From G965212025 sp965237985 (GTDB lineage Bacteria > Pseudomonadota > Gammaproteobacteria > Poriferisulfidales > Oxydemutatoraceae): a DNA stretch of 64,000 bases. The DNA lies in contig OZ250161.1 in the NCBI GenBank assembly GCA_965237985.1, positions 1,054,001-1,118,000 on the forward strand, read 5' to 3'. The position numbers and the translations under genes were made by a program. Positions 34,263 through 43,739 of this stretch are shown here, piece after piece; position 1 is the stretch's first letter; each line of letters starts with the position of its first letter. Below the pieces are notes generated by a model. That model was not told the origin of the DNA, did no database searches, and was given only the letters and a program-made list of their open reading frames with translations.

Positions 34263-35045
34263 TGACTGCCGTGCACCAACTGGAGTGGCCTTCGTTCTTT
34301 GGACAGATCAGTGGCTTTGTCAAGGTGTATATTTTGCCTGCTCGATCTGAATCACGCCGCCTTTTCTTTCTTGGAATACTTTCATCCAAGTTGACCACCT
34401 GGGATCAACCGGCAAGACCGATCATGGACTGCCGCTGTTGTGGAAATTGACCCGATCAGTGAAAGCACGAACAGTTGTACCGTCGTCCAGCAGTTCTTGC
34501 CGGCAGATTTTCTCGTGTTTGGGCAAGCCCCAGAATCTCTCCACGGCAGCCTTGTCAATGCAGTGCCGTCGGCCGAAAATCCGGGTGCCCGCTATCTGCA
34601 ACCATTCGCTAATGGCCCAGCTGGTAAATTGGCATCTTGGAAGTCGGCATTGCAGATCCTCGGATTTGACGTTGTGCCCGAGTGCCGCAGAAGACGCCCC
34701 CAACAACGGTTGACCACGGTGTTCGACAGTCGTCATGACAGAATCTTGCGGCTCCTCAAGTCCGGGTTCGCAGGCAGAGACAAAAACCCCCATCTCAAGC
34801 TGGGATGTACGTGTTCTCGGGGCAGCAGAATGACCTTGTCCCGCTGTCCAAACTTGTCGGACCACCTCAAAGGGGCGTTATGACAGGCTGGGCACACCTG
34901 GCAAGCTGTGGTGCAGAAATTACCAGAAACGTGCCAAGCAGACAGCACGAGAGCCCGGCAGGAAAAGCAGCTGGAGAAATTTTTGACTAGCGCGCCTGGA
35001 TGATTTGCAAATGCCGCTATCCGGAAATCCAGGTTTTGACACGCC
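34263..35045 (-). mobile_element. IS3-like transposase remnant in the array unit, copy 3
   Basis: Same remnant; minus-strand frame open over 147 codons at 34422-34865. Nearly identical to copy 4. Confidence 0.6.
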
Positions 35046-35051
35046 ACCTTG

Positions 35052-35074
35052 ATGGCCACAAAATGTGGTAAAAT
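35052..35074 (+). promoter_or_regulatory. Conserved promoter with dyad upstream of paralogue D
   Basis: CCACA/TGTGG dyad followed by TGGTAAAAT (extended -10, 35066-35074), as upstream of B. The ribosome site is weaker here (GGGAAGAGC). Confidence 0.55.
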
Positions 35075-35159
35075 GATGCCTCATAACAGGTGTTGGATTC
35101 TCAGTTTTGTCGCTTGAATCGCTGACGGTTCGTTTTAAAAATACGGGAAGAGCAAAGTT

Positions 35160-36289
35160 ATGCAAGGTCTCACAGTCAAACAGAAATATTCCAGCCTGCT
35201 TCAGCCAGGCGCGGGCATTAAAGGTCAGGCAGAAATCACCAGTATAGAGCCAAAGTCTTTGAAACTTATCCAGCGCGGCAGCAGTTGGCATGGGCGCCTA
35301 GCCTGCTGGGTTAAGGACAACGTGTCTCCATTGTTCAGAAGAAAAAGCCAATCTGCAGACGTTACAAACTACAAGAGTAAAGTCTTGCGACAGTTCAGTG
35401 CAGATGTGCTTCTCGACACTTCAATTAACGCTGGGACGAGAAAACGCATTACACAGAAAGTCGCCAGCCTGGCTCAATCAGGGATACCTGTTCGTGTGAA
35501 ACATCTCAAACAGCTGTTAAAGAAAGTTGATGTAGCCGAAAGCGGAGAAGCCGTACTCATACCAACCAAGATAACAGATACATCACGTCATGACCGCCAG
35601 GAAAACGTCGAAAGAGAGGCGGGTTCAGCCAAAGCGCGCTTAAAAGATGGGGATACTTTTACAGTCAGCATCACCAACATAATGATTGGAGAAGCGGAAT
35701 ACGAGGAAGCACTTGATAAATGTGCTCAGGGACCGGATAATTTCTTCGACAATAATTTTTCTCAAGACTTAGATATAAACGCCACTGTTTTTGCTAATGA
35801 AAGTCCTGTAGTGAATGTTGTCAAGTTATTTTCTAATGAAAGTCCTGTGGAGAATGTTGTCAAGTTAGATGCAAACTCCGCGATATATGGAAGGACGCGG
35901 TAAACCAGAAAGTAGGCACACTGAATGTTCTAAGCATCCCAAATTCACAACTTAGTGATATATCTAGACAGGTCATCACGGAATTATGCGATGAAATAAA
36001 GGGAAGACGGAAGATGAACGCTGATGAGTTGAAAAGCACCGGGATAAATGATCAGGAATCGGTAGCTAACAATGCCATTGAACAGGAACTGCTCAGCCAC
36101 ACAATAGTCTCCAAAGAACCGCTCACTAGACCGCAAAAAGATACAATGCGGACCGCTGTTCTGGTAGAGATGTCGAAATCTCAAATCAGTGAGCATGGGA
36201 AAGGGAGAATTTACCCACAAAGCCCCGCGAAAGCTTTCGAAAAAGCTGTCTTGAATTATTCCCAGAATAACCGGGAGATTTTCTCTTAA
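35160..36289 (+). pseudogene. Array paralogue D, single frameshift, unknown function
   Basis: The frame from ATG 35160 runs to 35903; the rest of the protein continues in the next frame to 36289. Comparison with C shows one base missing in GATGCAAACTCCG (near 35874; C has GATGCAACACTCCG). Just upstream there is an internal 39-bp duplication giving two copies of a 13-residue NESPV-containing segment. The 5' half resembles E (SADVTNYKSKVLRQFSADV), the 3' half is almost identical to C, so the gene is mosaic. It could be a dead copy or a reversible variant; the sequence alone does not decide. Confidence 0.75.
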
Positions 36290-36825
36290 TTAATTCACGT
36301 TCGCTCCCGCTTGACAGGTTTTTGCTTTCTCTTTCTGCTGGCTGACAATAACGGTCGATGCCATGTTTTTTGGGAGTGGGCAAATATGGGGAAGTGGGTC
36401 TCTCTGGGGTGAGCCGATAAGATAAATTCAGGCAATGGGCAAATATGTATTTTCGCCCTTTCAACAGAGAAGAAATACACCACGGGAAAACAGCCTGGTA
36501 CCTCGTCGGATTTCAAGTTACCGGTCGCACTGAAAGCGTTGCCTGACGACCATGGCATTCAGGGGTTCGTTGCCGAAGATCAACACATACCAACCAGTCG
36601 GTGCCTGAAAACCTCAGGTAAACGGCATGCGTAAGGGGTTTGCTGGCACCAGGGAACGCCTCTGCGCTCATCACGATGCGTATATTCACAAAAACTTCAC
36701 GCTCAAATCGAAGAATGGATAGCGGAACGCGATTGTTCGGTTCAAGAGGCGGAAGCCGTGTTCCTCAAGGAGCGTCAGACAAAGACCAACACTATCACCC
36801 CCCGGCCTGATTCATCAATGCCGAC
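36290..36825. other. Shared spacer segment downstream of paralogue D
   Basis: Virtually identical to 33284-33815. No intact gene. Confidence 0.5.
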
Positions 36826-37272
36826 TGCTGTCGCTCAGCCGCACGTCAATTTGCTTCGCGGCGAAACAGGGTGGCCAGTAGAACCTCGGCCATCTCAGTG
36901 ATTCAAGGACCAAGCAAAATCATCTTCTAATCCCTCTTCGCCGGCAGTTGCCAGATGGCTCCCGGCGGCACAGGTTTGAGCGCCGTGCACCACGTCGATT
37001 TGCTTCGCGGCGAAACAGGGTGGCCAGTAGAACCTCGGCCATCTCAGTGGTTCAAGGGCCAGGCAAAATCATTTCTAATCCCTCTTCGTCGACAGTTACC
37101 AGACGGCTCCCAGCGCACCATGTTTGACTGCCGTGCACCACGCCGATTTGCTTCGCGGCGAAACAGGTGACCGGCAGAACCTCGGCCATCTCAGTGGTTC
37201 AAGAACCAGGCAAAATCATCTTCTAATCCCTCTTCGCCGACAGTTGCCAGACGGCTCCCAGCGCACCATGTT
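36826..37272 (+). repeat. Cluster 4 of ~150-bp tandem repeats (3 units)
   Basis: Landmark TTTGCTTCGCGGCGAAAC at about 36850, 36999 and 37147, in the same arrangement as cluster 3. Confidence 0.9.
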
Positions 37273-38055
37273 TGACTGCCGTGCACAAACTGGAGTGGCC
37301 TTCGTTCTTTGGACAGATCAGTGGCTTTGTCAAGGTGTATATTTTGCCTGCTCGATCTGAATCACGCCGCCTTTTCTTTCTTGGAATACTTTCATCCAAG
37401 TTGACCACCTGGGATCAACCGGCAAGACCGATCATGGACTGCCGCTGTTGTGGAAATTGACCCGATCAGTGAAAGCACGAACAGTTGTACCGTCGTCCAG
37501 CAGTTCTTGCCGGCAGATTTTCTCGTGTTTGGGCAAGCCCCAGAATCTCTCCACGGCAGCCTTGTCAATGCAGTGCCGTCGGCCGAAAATCCGGGTGCCC
37601 GCTATCTGCAACCATTCGCTAATGGCCCAGCTGGTAAATTGGCATCTTGGAAGTCGGCATTGCAGATCCTCGGATTTGACGTTGTGCCCGAGTGCCGCAG
37701 AAGACGCCCCCAACAACGGTTGACCACGGTGTTCGACAGTCGTCATGACAGAATCTTGCGGCTCCTCAAGTCCGGGTTCGCAGGCAGAGACAAAAACCCC
37801 CATCTCAAGCTGGGATGTACGTGTTCTCGGGGCAGCAGAATGACCTTGTCCCGCTGTCCAAACTTGTCGGACCACCTCAAAGGGGCGTTATGACAGGCTG
37901 GGCACACCTGGCAAGCTGTGGTGCAGAAATTACCAGAAACGTGCCAAGCAGACAGCACGAGAGCCCGGCAGGAAAAGCAGCTGGAGAAATTTTTGACTAG
38001 CGCGCCTGGATGATGTACAAATGCCGCTATCCGGAAATCCAGGTTTTGACACGCC
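37273..38055 (-). mobile_element. IS3-like transposase remnant in the array unit, copy 4
   Basis: Same remnant; minus-strand frame open over 147 codons at 37432-37875. Confidence 0.6.
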
Positions 38056-38061
38056 ACCTTG

Positions 38062-38085
38062 ATGGCCACAAAAATGTGGTAAAAT
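38062..38085 (+). promoter_or_regulatory. Conserved promoter with dyad upstream of paralogue E
   Basis: CCACA/TGTGG dyad followed by TGGTAAAAT (38077-38085). The ATG is 85 bases downstream with GGGAGGAGC ahead of it. Confidence 0.55.
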
Positions 38086-38169
38086 GTGCCTCATAACAGG
38101 TGTCGGATTCTCAGCTTTGTTGCTTGCATCGCCGGCGGTTCGTTTTAAAAATACGGGAGGAGCGAAGTT

Positions 38170-39288
38170 ATGCAAGGTCTCACAGTCAAACAGAAATATT
38201 CCAGCCTGCTTCAGCCAGGCGCGGGCATTAAAGGTCAGGCAGAAATCACCAATATAGGGTCAAAGTCTTTGGAACTTATCCAGCGCGGCAGCAGTTGGCA
38301 TGGGCGCCTGGCCTGCTGGGTCAAGGACAACGTGTCTCCATTGTTCAGAAGAAAAAGCCAATCTGCAGACGTTACAAACTACAAGAGTAAAGTCTTGCGA
38401 CAGTTCAGTGCAGATGTGCTTCTCGACACTTCAATTAACGCTGGGACGAGAAAACGCATTACACAGAAAGTCCGCAGCCTGGCTCAATCAGGGATACCTG
38501 TTCGTGTGAAACATCTCAAACAGCTGTTGAAGAAAATTGATGCAGCCGAAAGCGGAGAAGCCGTACTCACACCAGCCAAGATAACAAATACATCACGTCA
38601 TGCCGACCAGGAAAACGCCGAAACAGAGGCGGGTTCAGCCAAAGCGCGCTTGAAAGATGGGGATACTTTTACAGTCAGCATCGCCCACACAATTATTGGA
38701 GGAGAGGACTACGAGGAAGCACTTGATAAATGTGCTCAGGGACCGAATGAATTCTTCCTCTATTATTTTGCTAATTTCTTAGGGATATCCGACAGTAATT
38801 TTGCTGAGGAAAGTGCTGTAAATACTGTTGCTGAATTAGATGAAAAACTCCACGATGTATGGAAGGACGCGGTAAACCAGAAAGTAGGCACACTGAATGT
38901 TCTAAGCATCCCAAATTCACAACTTAATGATATATCAGGACAGGTCATCAGGGAATTACGCAATGAAATAAAGGAAAGACGGGGGATGAACGCTGATGAC
39001 TTGAAAGGCACCGGGATAAATGATGTGGAATCGGTAGCTGACGAGGCCATTGAGCTGGAACTGTCCCGCCACACAATAGTCTCCAAAGAACCGCTCACTA
39101 AACCACAAAAAGACGCAATGCGGACCGCTGTTCTGGTAGAGATGTCGCAATCTAAAATCAGTGAGCATGGGGAAGGGAGAATTTACCCACAAAGCCCCGC
39201 GAAAGCTTTCGAAAAAGCTGTCTTGAATTATTCCCAGAATTACCGGGAGATTTTCTCTCCTAACCAATTCACGTTCGCTTCCGCTTGA
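38170..39288 (+). CDS. Array paralogue E, unknown function
   Basis: A 372-residue intact member. N-terminal and C-terminal modules match B-D; the central patch after GPNEFFLYYF (about 193-228, ANFLGISDSNFAEESAVNT) is again distinct. It extends about ten residues past the usual end (PNQFTFASA) because the stop used by C and D is altered. No signal peptide or membrane segment. It is the last of the four closely related copies; the following DNA shares only about 45 bases with the spacer seen after C and D. Confidence 0.75.
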   Translation: MQGLTVKQKYSSLLQPGAGIKGQAEITNIGSKSLELIQRGSSWHGRLACWVKDNVSPLFRRKSQSADVTNYKSKVLRQFSADVLLDTSINAGTRKRITQKVRSLAQSGIPVRVKHLKQLLKKIDAAESGEAVLTPAKITNTSRHADQENAETEAGSAKARLKDGDTFTVSIAHTIIGGEDYEEALDKCAQGPNEFFLYYFANFLGISDSNFAEESAVNTVAELDEKLHDVWKDAVNQKVGTLNVLSIPNSQLNDISGQVIRELRNEIKERRGMNADDLKGTGINDVESVADEAIELELSRHTIVSKEPLTKPQKDAMRTAVLVEMSQSKISEHGEGRIYPQSPAKAFEKAVLNYSQNYREIFSPNQFTFASA

Positions 39289-39757
39289 CAGGTTTTTGCT
39301 TTCTCTTTCTGCTGGCTGACAGAAATGGCTCGGAACATATTTTTTGAACATCAGCGAACATGGAGAAGACTTTGATGTCTGGTGCGGATGACGAAACACG
39401 GAATTTACGTCGCCACAGTGGAGATTCAGGCAAGGGGTCGGGTTTTTCTAAAACAGGCTGTGAGTATCTCAAGCGAAGCTGACTTCACAGTGGGAGAGCC
39501 CTCAATGCGTCGCCTGCCGGCTGTTGATCTGCCAGCCTGGACAGGAGAAGGAAATTGTGAACAAAGAGAGCCGGAAAAGTAACCAGGTCTTAGCGAAAGT
39601 GGTACAACCCGTTGATGTGTAATGAATTGGTTTGGCTTCAAGAAAGCTGGTTGTCAGCGACTTCTCAAGCGTGTCCATTGCGTTTTAGCTGCCGATGCCA
39701 TGCTGGGTCATGGCGACTTGCGAAATAATAGTCGAAGTTTAAGTGGAGATACATCTC
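39289..39757. other. Non-coding region between paralogue E and a small ORF
   Basis: Short frames on the plus strand (39382-39582, 39622-39813) have no recognisable features. The repeat cluster and IS3-like remnant of the earlier units are absent, so the repeating unit ends here. Confidence 0.4.
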
Positions 39758-39919
39758 ATGAACCAGGATCTCGCACTGACATTTGGAAAGAAAAAGGATG
39801 TGTCTCATATTGACTGTTTCCTGGATGGCAACGTACAAAACACCAAAATTGGAAACCGACCAGAATCGCGGTTAAATCAGAGTTATATGAAGCGTCTGCT
39901 CGAGATGAACATTTTTTAG
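39758..39919 (+). CDS. Small ORF upstream of paralogue F
   Basis: A 53-codon frame (MNQDLALTFGKKKDV...) with GGAG about 8 bases before its ATG, ending 22 bases before the start of paralogue F. No homology recognised. It could be a small partner of F or simply leftover sequence; the good ribosome site and position are the only support. Confidence 0.3.
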   Translation: MNQDLALTFGKKKDVSHIDCFLDGNVQNTKIGNRPESRLNQSYMKRLLEMNIF

Positions 39920-39941
39920 CAACAGGGGAAAGCTACAGCTA

Positions 39942-41018
39942 ATGGGAAACATCACTGCCACTCAGAAATATTCGACCTTGCTTGACACAAATTATAGGAA
40001 TACATAATCATGCGGAAATTCTCCAGATAGGGGACACAAATTTAAAAGTCACACAATACGGCGAACGTTGGCAAGGACGATTGATTTGCTGGATTCAGGA
40101 AAAAATATCCACCCTGTTCAGGCGAAAAAACACATCCAATAATCGGGAAATGCAGAACCCGGCCATGAAAAGATTCCTGGAGGATGTGCAATCTGACACA
40201 AACGTTTCTCAACGGAATTTAGAAACAATCAGCAAAAAGGTCAAAAAACTGGATGAGTCTGGGGTTCCTTTCCGTGTAAAACATCTCAGAAAGCTGCAAC
40301 CCTGCTTGGGGAATGAAAATGTCACCTTGCCAGCCAAAATAACCGCTCTCACTCGTGGCAAATCAGGCACCTCGGTGTCAGCAGACAGCCTCAACGACCA
40401 AGAGATGGAGATGAAATAACTGTGACCATCAGCTTTCTGCACCTGGGCACCACAGACTATGATGATGCGATGGCAAAAATCTCATGCACAGAAGAGAATT
40501 TTTACGAGCTCTGTCTCAAGCAAACAATAAACTCGTTAGACGGGGGAAAAGCTGACTTCGTTGCTACCCCTGAAGATGACAGCGAATTCAGTGCGGCATG
40601 GTTGGATGCAGTAGATAAAAAAGTAACGGCAGCAGGAGAACTGGGTGTGATCGAATCAGAACTTGCCAACATATCGGATGGCGTCATCCTAGAGTTGTGT
40701 CAAGAAATAAACGGGGCCAGGAAGCTGAATGGGGACGAGATTTCCCTTTGCTCGGGTAAGGATGACGCGGTGCTCGACAAAAAGTTTTCTCAGACCATTG
40801 AAAAAAACTCTATAGAGGAAAACAGTCTCCCTGATGAGAACGAAATACAGAATATCCGGACCGAAATTCGCGACGAAATGCAAAAAACTTCTGTTTATGA
40901 ATATGGCGGCCAGTTTGAACCTAAAAGCGCGGAGGAAGCTTTTAGCAACGCTGCCTTGAAGTATTGCCGTAATCACCCGGAGAAATTTACCGTTTGCCGA
41001 CGACGTTCTGCCGTTTGA
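39942..41018 (+). pseudogene. Array paralogue F, diverged and frameshifted
   Basis: Starts MGNITATQKYSTLLD at ATG 39942, runs into a stop after about 20 codons, and resumes in another frame with GIHNHAEILQIGDTNLKV and RWQGRLICWIQEKISTLFRRK (N-terminal module), then SGVPFRVKHLRKL. A second frameshift near 40395 is needed to reach DGDEITVTISFLHL, the central helical module and SAEEAFSNAALKYCRNHPEKF at the C-terminus. Similarity to B-E is clear but low, so F split off earlier. At least two frameshifts make it a pseudogene. Confidence 0.75.
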
Positions 41019-41111
41019 AAGTGGCGGGTTGCCGAATGCTTTGAACAGTGGCTGAAAGCGGTAGGACTGCCCGAAAATTATAACTTTTGGAAAAACCAGG
41101 TTTGCGAAGAA

Positions 41112-42208
41112 ATGGTAGACCTCACATTCGCTGAAAAGTACTCAAGTTTGCTGGACAAAAGTACAGGAATTGATGGTCGGGCGGAAATCATCGGCATCGG
41201 CGACAAAAGTATTACAGTCAAGTTAAAAGGTCAACACTGGAAGGGGCGACTGGCGTGCTGGTTAAGGGAACATATATCCTTCCTGTTCAAATGAAAAAAA
41301 ACCTCCCGTGCTGGTATGGCTATGCAACAGTTTGAAACAGACATTATGAACGGTTCAATGCCTGCTGAAAGCCGCACAATAATTATTCAGAAACTAAAAA
41401 GATTGAAAGAAGCGGGTACTCCTTTGTGCGTGAAGCATCTCAGGGAATGAAATCAACACCTTGCAAAAACTGCAAATCCCCGGTCGCCAACCAGAATAAC
41501 CCAAGAGATTAACGATGTTGTCACCTTGGTTGGCAGAAATGGTGCCGCACTGAAGGCAAGAGATGGAGATGTTGTGACAGTCACAATCGACAAACTTGCT
41601 CCTGGAACGGCTGATTACGAAAAAGCATTGCATGAAATTTCAGGGGAACCGGAAAATTTTTACAGAAATCATCTCCAGGATAAAATAGACCGCGACGATG
41701 ACCTGCCAACTGACTTTTCCGCCTCCCTCCAAAAAAATAAAGAGCTCCATGAGGTGTGGGCGAAGACGGTGAGTAGCAGGTAGAGAAAAGAGACCAGGAA
41801 GGTGTGCATGGGTCGCAGCTTCAACATATTTCAAACAGGGTCATCAGGTATTTGTCTGTGGAAATACAGGGGAGTCGGAAGTTGCAGCCCGAAGAAATTC
41901 GTGGGATGGTGGCTGAGGAATCGGGAACATTTTATAAAGATGCCTCTCAACTCATGAAGCACTACAACATCAGGACAAATAACACACTCGGTACCGATGA
42001 CGTCAAGAATATGCAGACCGATGTTTTACGAAAGATGGAAGAAACTGCCATCAGAAACAAAGGAAGTATGCTGTACGGTCGAAACGCTGCAGAAGCCTTC
42101 GAGCGTGCAGTCATACAGTATTGCGACGAAAATCCTCTACAGTTTGTTTTTCCCGAGATTGACTGGTGGCAGAACTCAGCCGGGACGAACCGGAATTCGT
42201 TCTCCTGA
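41112..42208 (+). pseudogene. Array paralogue G, diverged and broken
   Basis: From ATG 41112 the N-terminal module is clear (EKYSSLLDKSTGIDGRAEI, WKGRLACWLREHISFLFK), then a TGA replaces the expected arginine codon. Fragments in other frames follow: AGTPLCVKHLRE, then ARDGDVVTVTIDKLAPG (41526-41783), and finally a stretch from LQHISNRVIRYLSVEIQGSRKL to AAEAFERAVIQYCDENP (41804-42208). Multiple frameshifts and stops. It marks the right-hand, decayed edge of the array. Confidence 0.75.
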
Positions 42209-42240
42209 AGACCGATTATTCTGGTGGTAGGATGGCGGGG

Positions 42241-42258
42241 GAAGTTCGTTCGAACTTC
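42241..42258. repeat. Inverted repeat before tRNA-Pro
   Basis: GAAGTTCG and CGAACTTC separated by two bases form a tight hairpin 8 bases before the tRNA. It may be a terminator-like or processing structure; no T-run follows. Confidence 0.45.
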
Positions 42259-42265
42259 TCCTTGG

Positions 42266-42342
42266 CGGAGTGTAGCTCAGTTTGGTAGAGCACTGCCTTC
42301 GGGAGGCAGTGGCCGGAGGTTCAAATCCTCTCACTCCGACCA
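42266..42342 (+). tRNA. tRNA-Pro (anticodon CGG)
   Basis: A 77-base cloverleaf: acceptor CGGAGTG pairs with CACTCCG, D-loop AGCTCAGTTTGGTAGAGC, anticodon stem CTGCC/GGCAG with loop TTCGGGA (anticodon CGG, G37), T-arm with GGTTCAAATCC, discriminator A and an encoded CCA at 42340-42342. It sits between the paralogue array and a convergent gene, and is a plausible boundary of the accessory region. Confidence 0.97.
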
Positions 42343-42349
42343 CAAAAAC

Positions 42350-43492
42350 TCAACGTTCGTTCAGGTAAAGAACCGATTCATTCTGATCAATAAAAAAGCG
42401 GAAGTATTTCAAAAAATTCATGCCCAGCAGTCCATCTACGGATAAACCGCTGGACAAATCCAGAATGCCGACACGCAGGTTTCGAACTTCTGTTTCACCA
42501 ATTTCCATTCGCTCCACACTGATTAATGGTGCATTGACTGAACCGGTTGCCAGGTGCAGGATTACAGTGGTGTCACTTTCCGTCGGAAGACCCAGCAACC
42601 TGGCAACTTCAGAGGAAAAAGTGCAAAGGGTTGCACCTGTGTCAATCATTAACCTGGCCGAGTCAACGCCGTTGATTCTCGCATTGACAATAAAATGATC
42701 GCCAAACCGTTCCAAGGGGATTTTCACTTTGTCCTTCAAGTCAATATGAAGTTTCGTTTTTTCGAGAAGAACAGCGGTTTTTTTTCCCCAGACTGGATCG
42801 TTCAAGGTGTAGCTGTAAGTGGCCAAAGCTTCTTCAAGCAGGCTCAGTTTGAACTGAGCATCCGCCAGGCGGTAATAGTATTCCGTATTGCCAGGGTCTT
42901 GTATTGTCAGCATTTCGTAGAGCACCAGCAGTTCATCCAGCCTGTCTTCCTTCTCCAGTGTCGTGCGATATTCGCGCTCGATGCTTTTGATCAAGGCATT
43001 AATTTCTTCATTGTCCACCTCTGCCTGAACACTGTTTTTCAAAGTCATCAAATTTCTCAGTGCAATAAATTTCTGACCACTGTGCGACATCACTTTAGCC
43101 CGCAAAAAAACAGCCAGAGGCGAATGCTCATCCGGTTCTTGGGAAAACTGCAGCAATCGCTTTGCTTTGCCGGTACGCCCTTCCTCTAACAGATCTTCGA
43201 TCTGGTAACGCACCCGTTCCAAAGGACTGCCGTCAGACAAGGAGATACTTTTCGCACCCAAACCCGCGTCACTGGCGTCCTGGGGCACCGAAGTCTCGCT
43301 GCCCATCATCGCCGAGGAACCCAACTCTGACTGAACCCCTGTATTTACTTCTGCAACGGGGTTTTGATCGCTTTCGTAAACATCTTGCAACAGGTAATGT
43401 AGCCCCCAGCCTCCTACACCCCCCACCAGAACCCAGAACAGCACGTCAAGAACCGGCAACCAAGGTATCCCTCGCATCGTCATAACCTGCAT
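42350..43492 (-). CDS. Membrane-anchored retropepsin-like aspartic protease with TPR-like region
   Basis: A 380-residue protein with one N-terminal membrane segment (about 10-34), a helical region of TPR character (about 90-245, for example TEYYYRLADAQFKLSLLEEAL) and a C-terminal clan AA aspartic protease domain. The catalytic motif is in LMIDTGATLCTFS (Asp near 286), and a second conserved box is VDGLLGMNFLKYF near the end. Such proteins form dimers to make one active site; a single-domain retropepsin fits that. Substrate unknown. It is convergent with the tRNA and divergent from the ligase gene. Confidence 0.82.
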   Translation of the reverse strand: MQVMTMRGIPWLPVLDVLFWVLVGGVGGWGLHYLLQDVYESDQNPVAEVNTGVQSELGSSAMMGSETSVPQDASDAGLGAKSISLSDGSPLERVRYQIEDLLEEGRTGKAKRLLQFSQEPDEHSPLAVFLRAKVMSHSGQKFIALRNLMTLKNSVQAEVDNEEINALIKSIEREYRTTLEKEDRLDELLVLYEMLTIQDPGNTEYYYRLADAQFKLSLLEEALATYSYTLNDPVWGKKTAVLLEKTKLHIDLKDKVKIPLERFGDHFIVNARINGVDSARLMIDTGATLCTFSSEVARLLGLPTESDTTVILHLATGSVNAPLISVERMEIGETEVRNLRVGILDLSSGLSVDGLLGMNFLKYFRFFIDQNESVLYLNER

Positions 43493-43739
43493 TCAAGACG
43501 GGCGGGACACATCCGAATCATCAGGGACTGACCAGTTTCTGTAACTGCGTCCATGCGCTCCACTGCCTCGCGTTCATGGAAAAAATAATTCATCGAACCC
43601 CCGATGCGCCTGGAGCAGCACTTCTTTGTCACGTACCAGCATACTTCAACAGACGCGGTTTATAGTTTACTATGACCAACTTGGCATTGGAACATGTAGC
43701 ACATGAGGTCAACGCTGACACCCTTCCACTGGGGCGATC

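Noticed and set aside
28240..37272. CRISPR-like arrays in the repeat clusters
   Set aside because: Units are about 150 bases and repeated throughout, with no short constant repeat alternating with unique spacers, and no cas genes are near.
42241..42342. Integrase attachment site at the tRNA-Pro 3' end
   Set aside because: I found no second copy of the tRNA 3' end in the accessory region and no integrase gene, so an att site is not supported.
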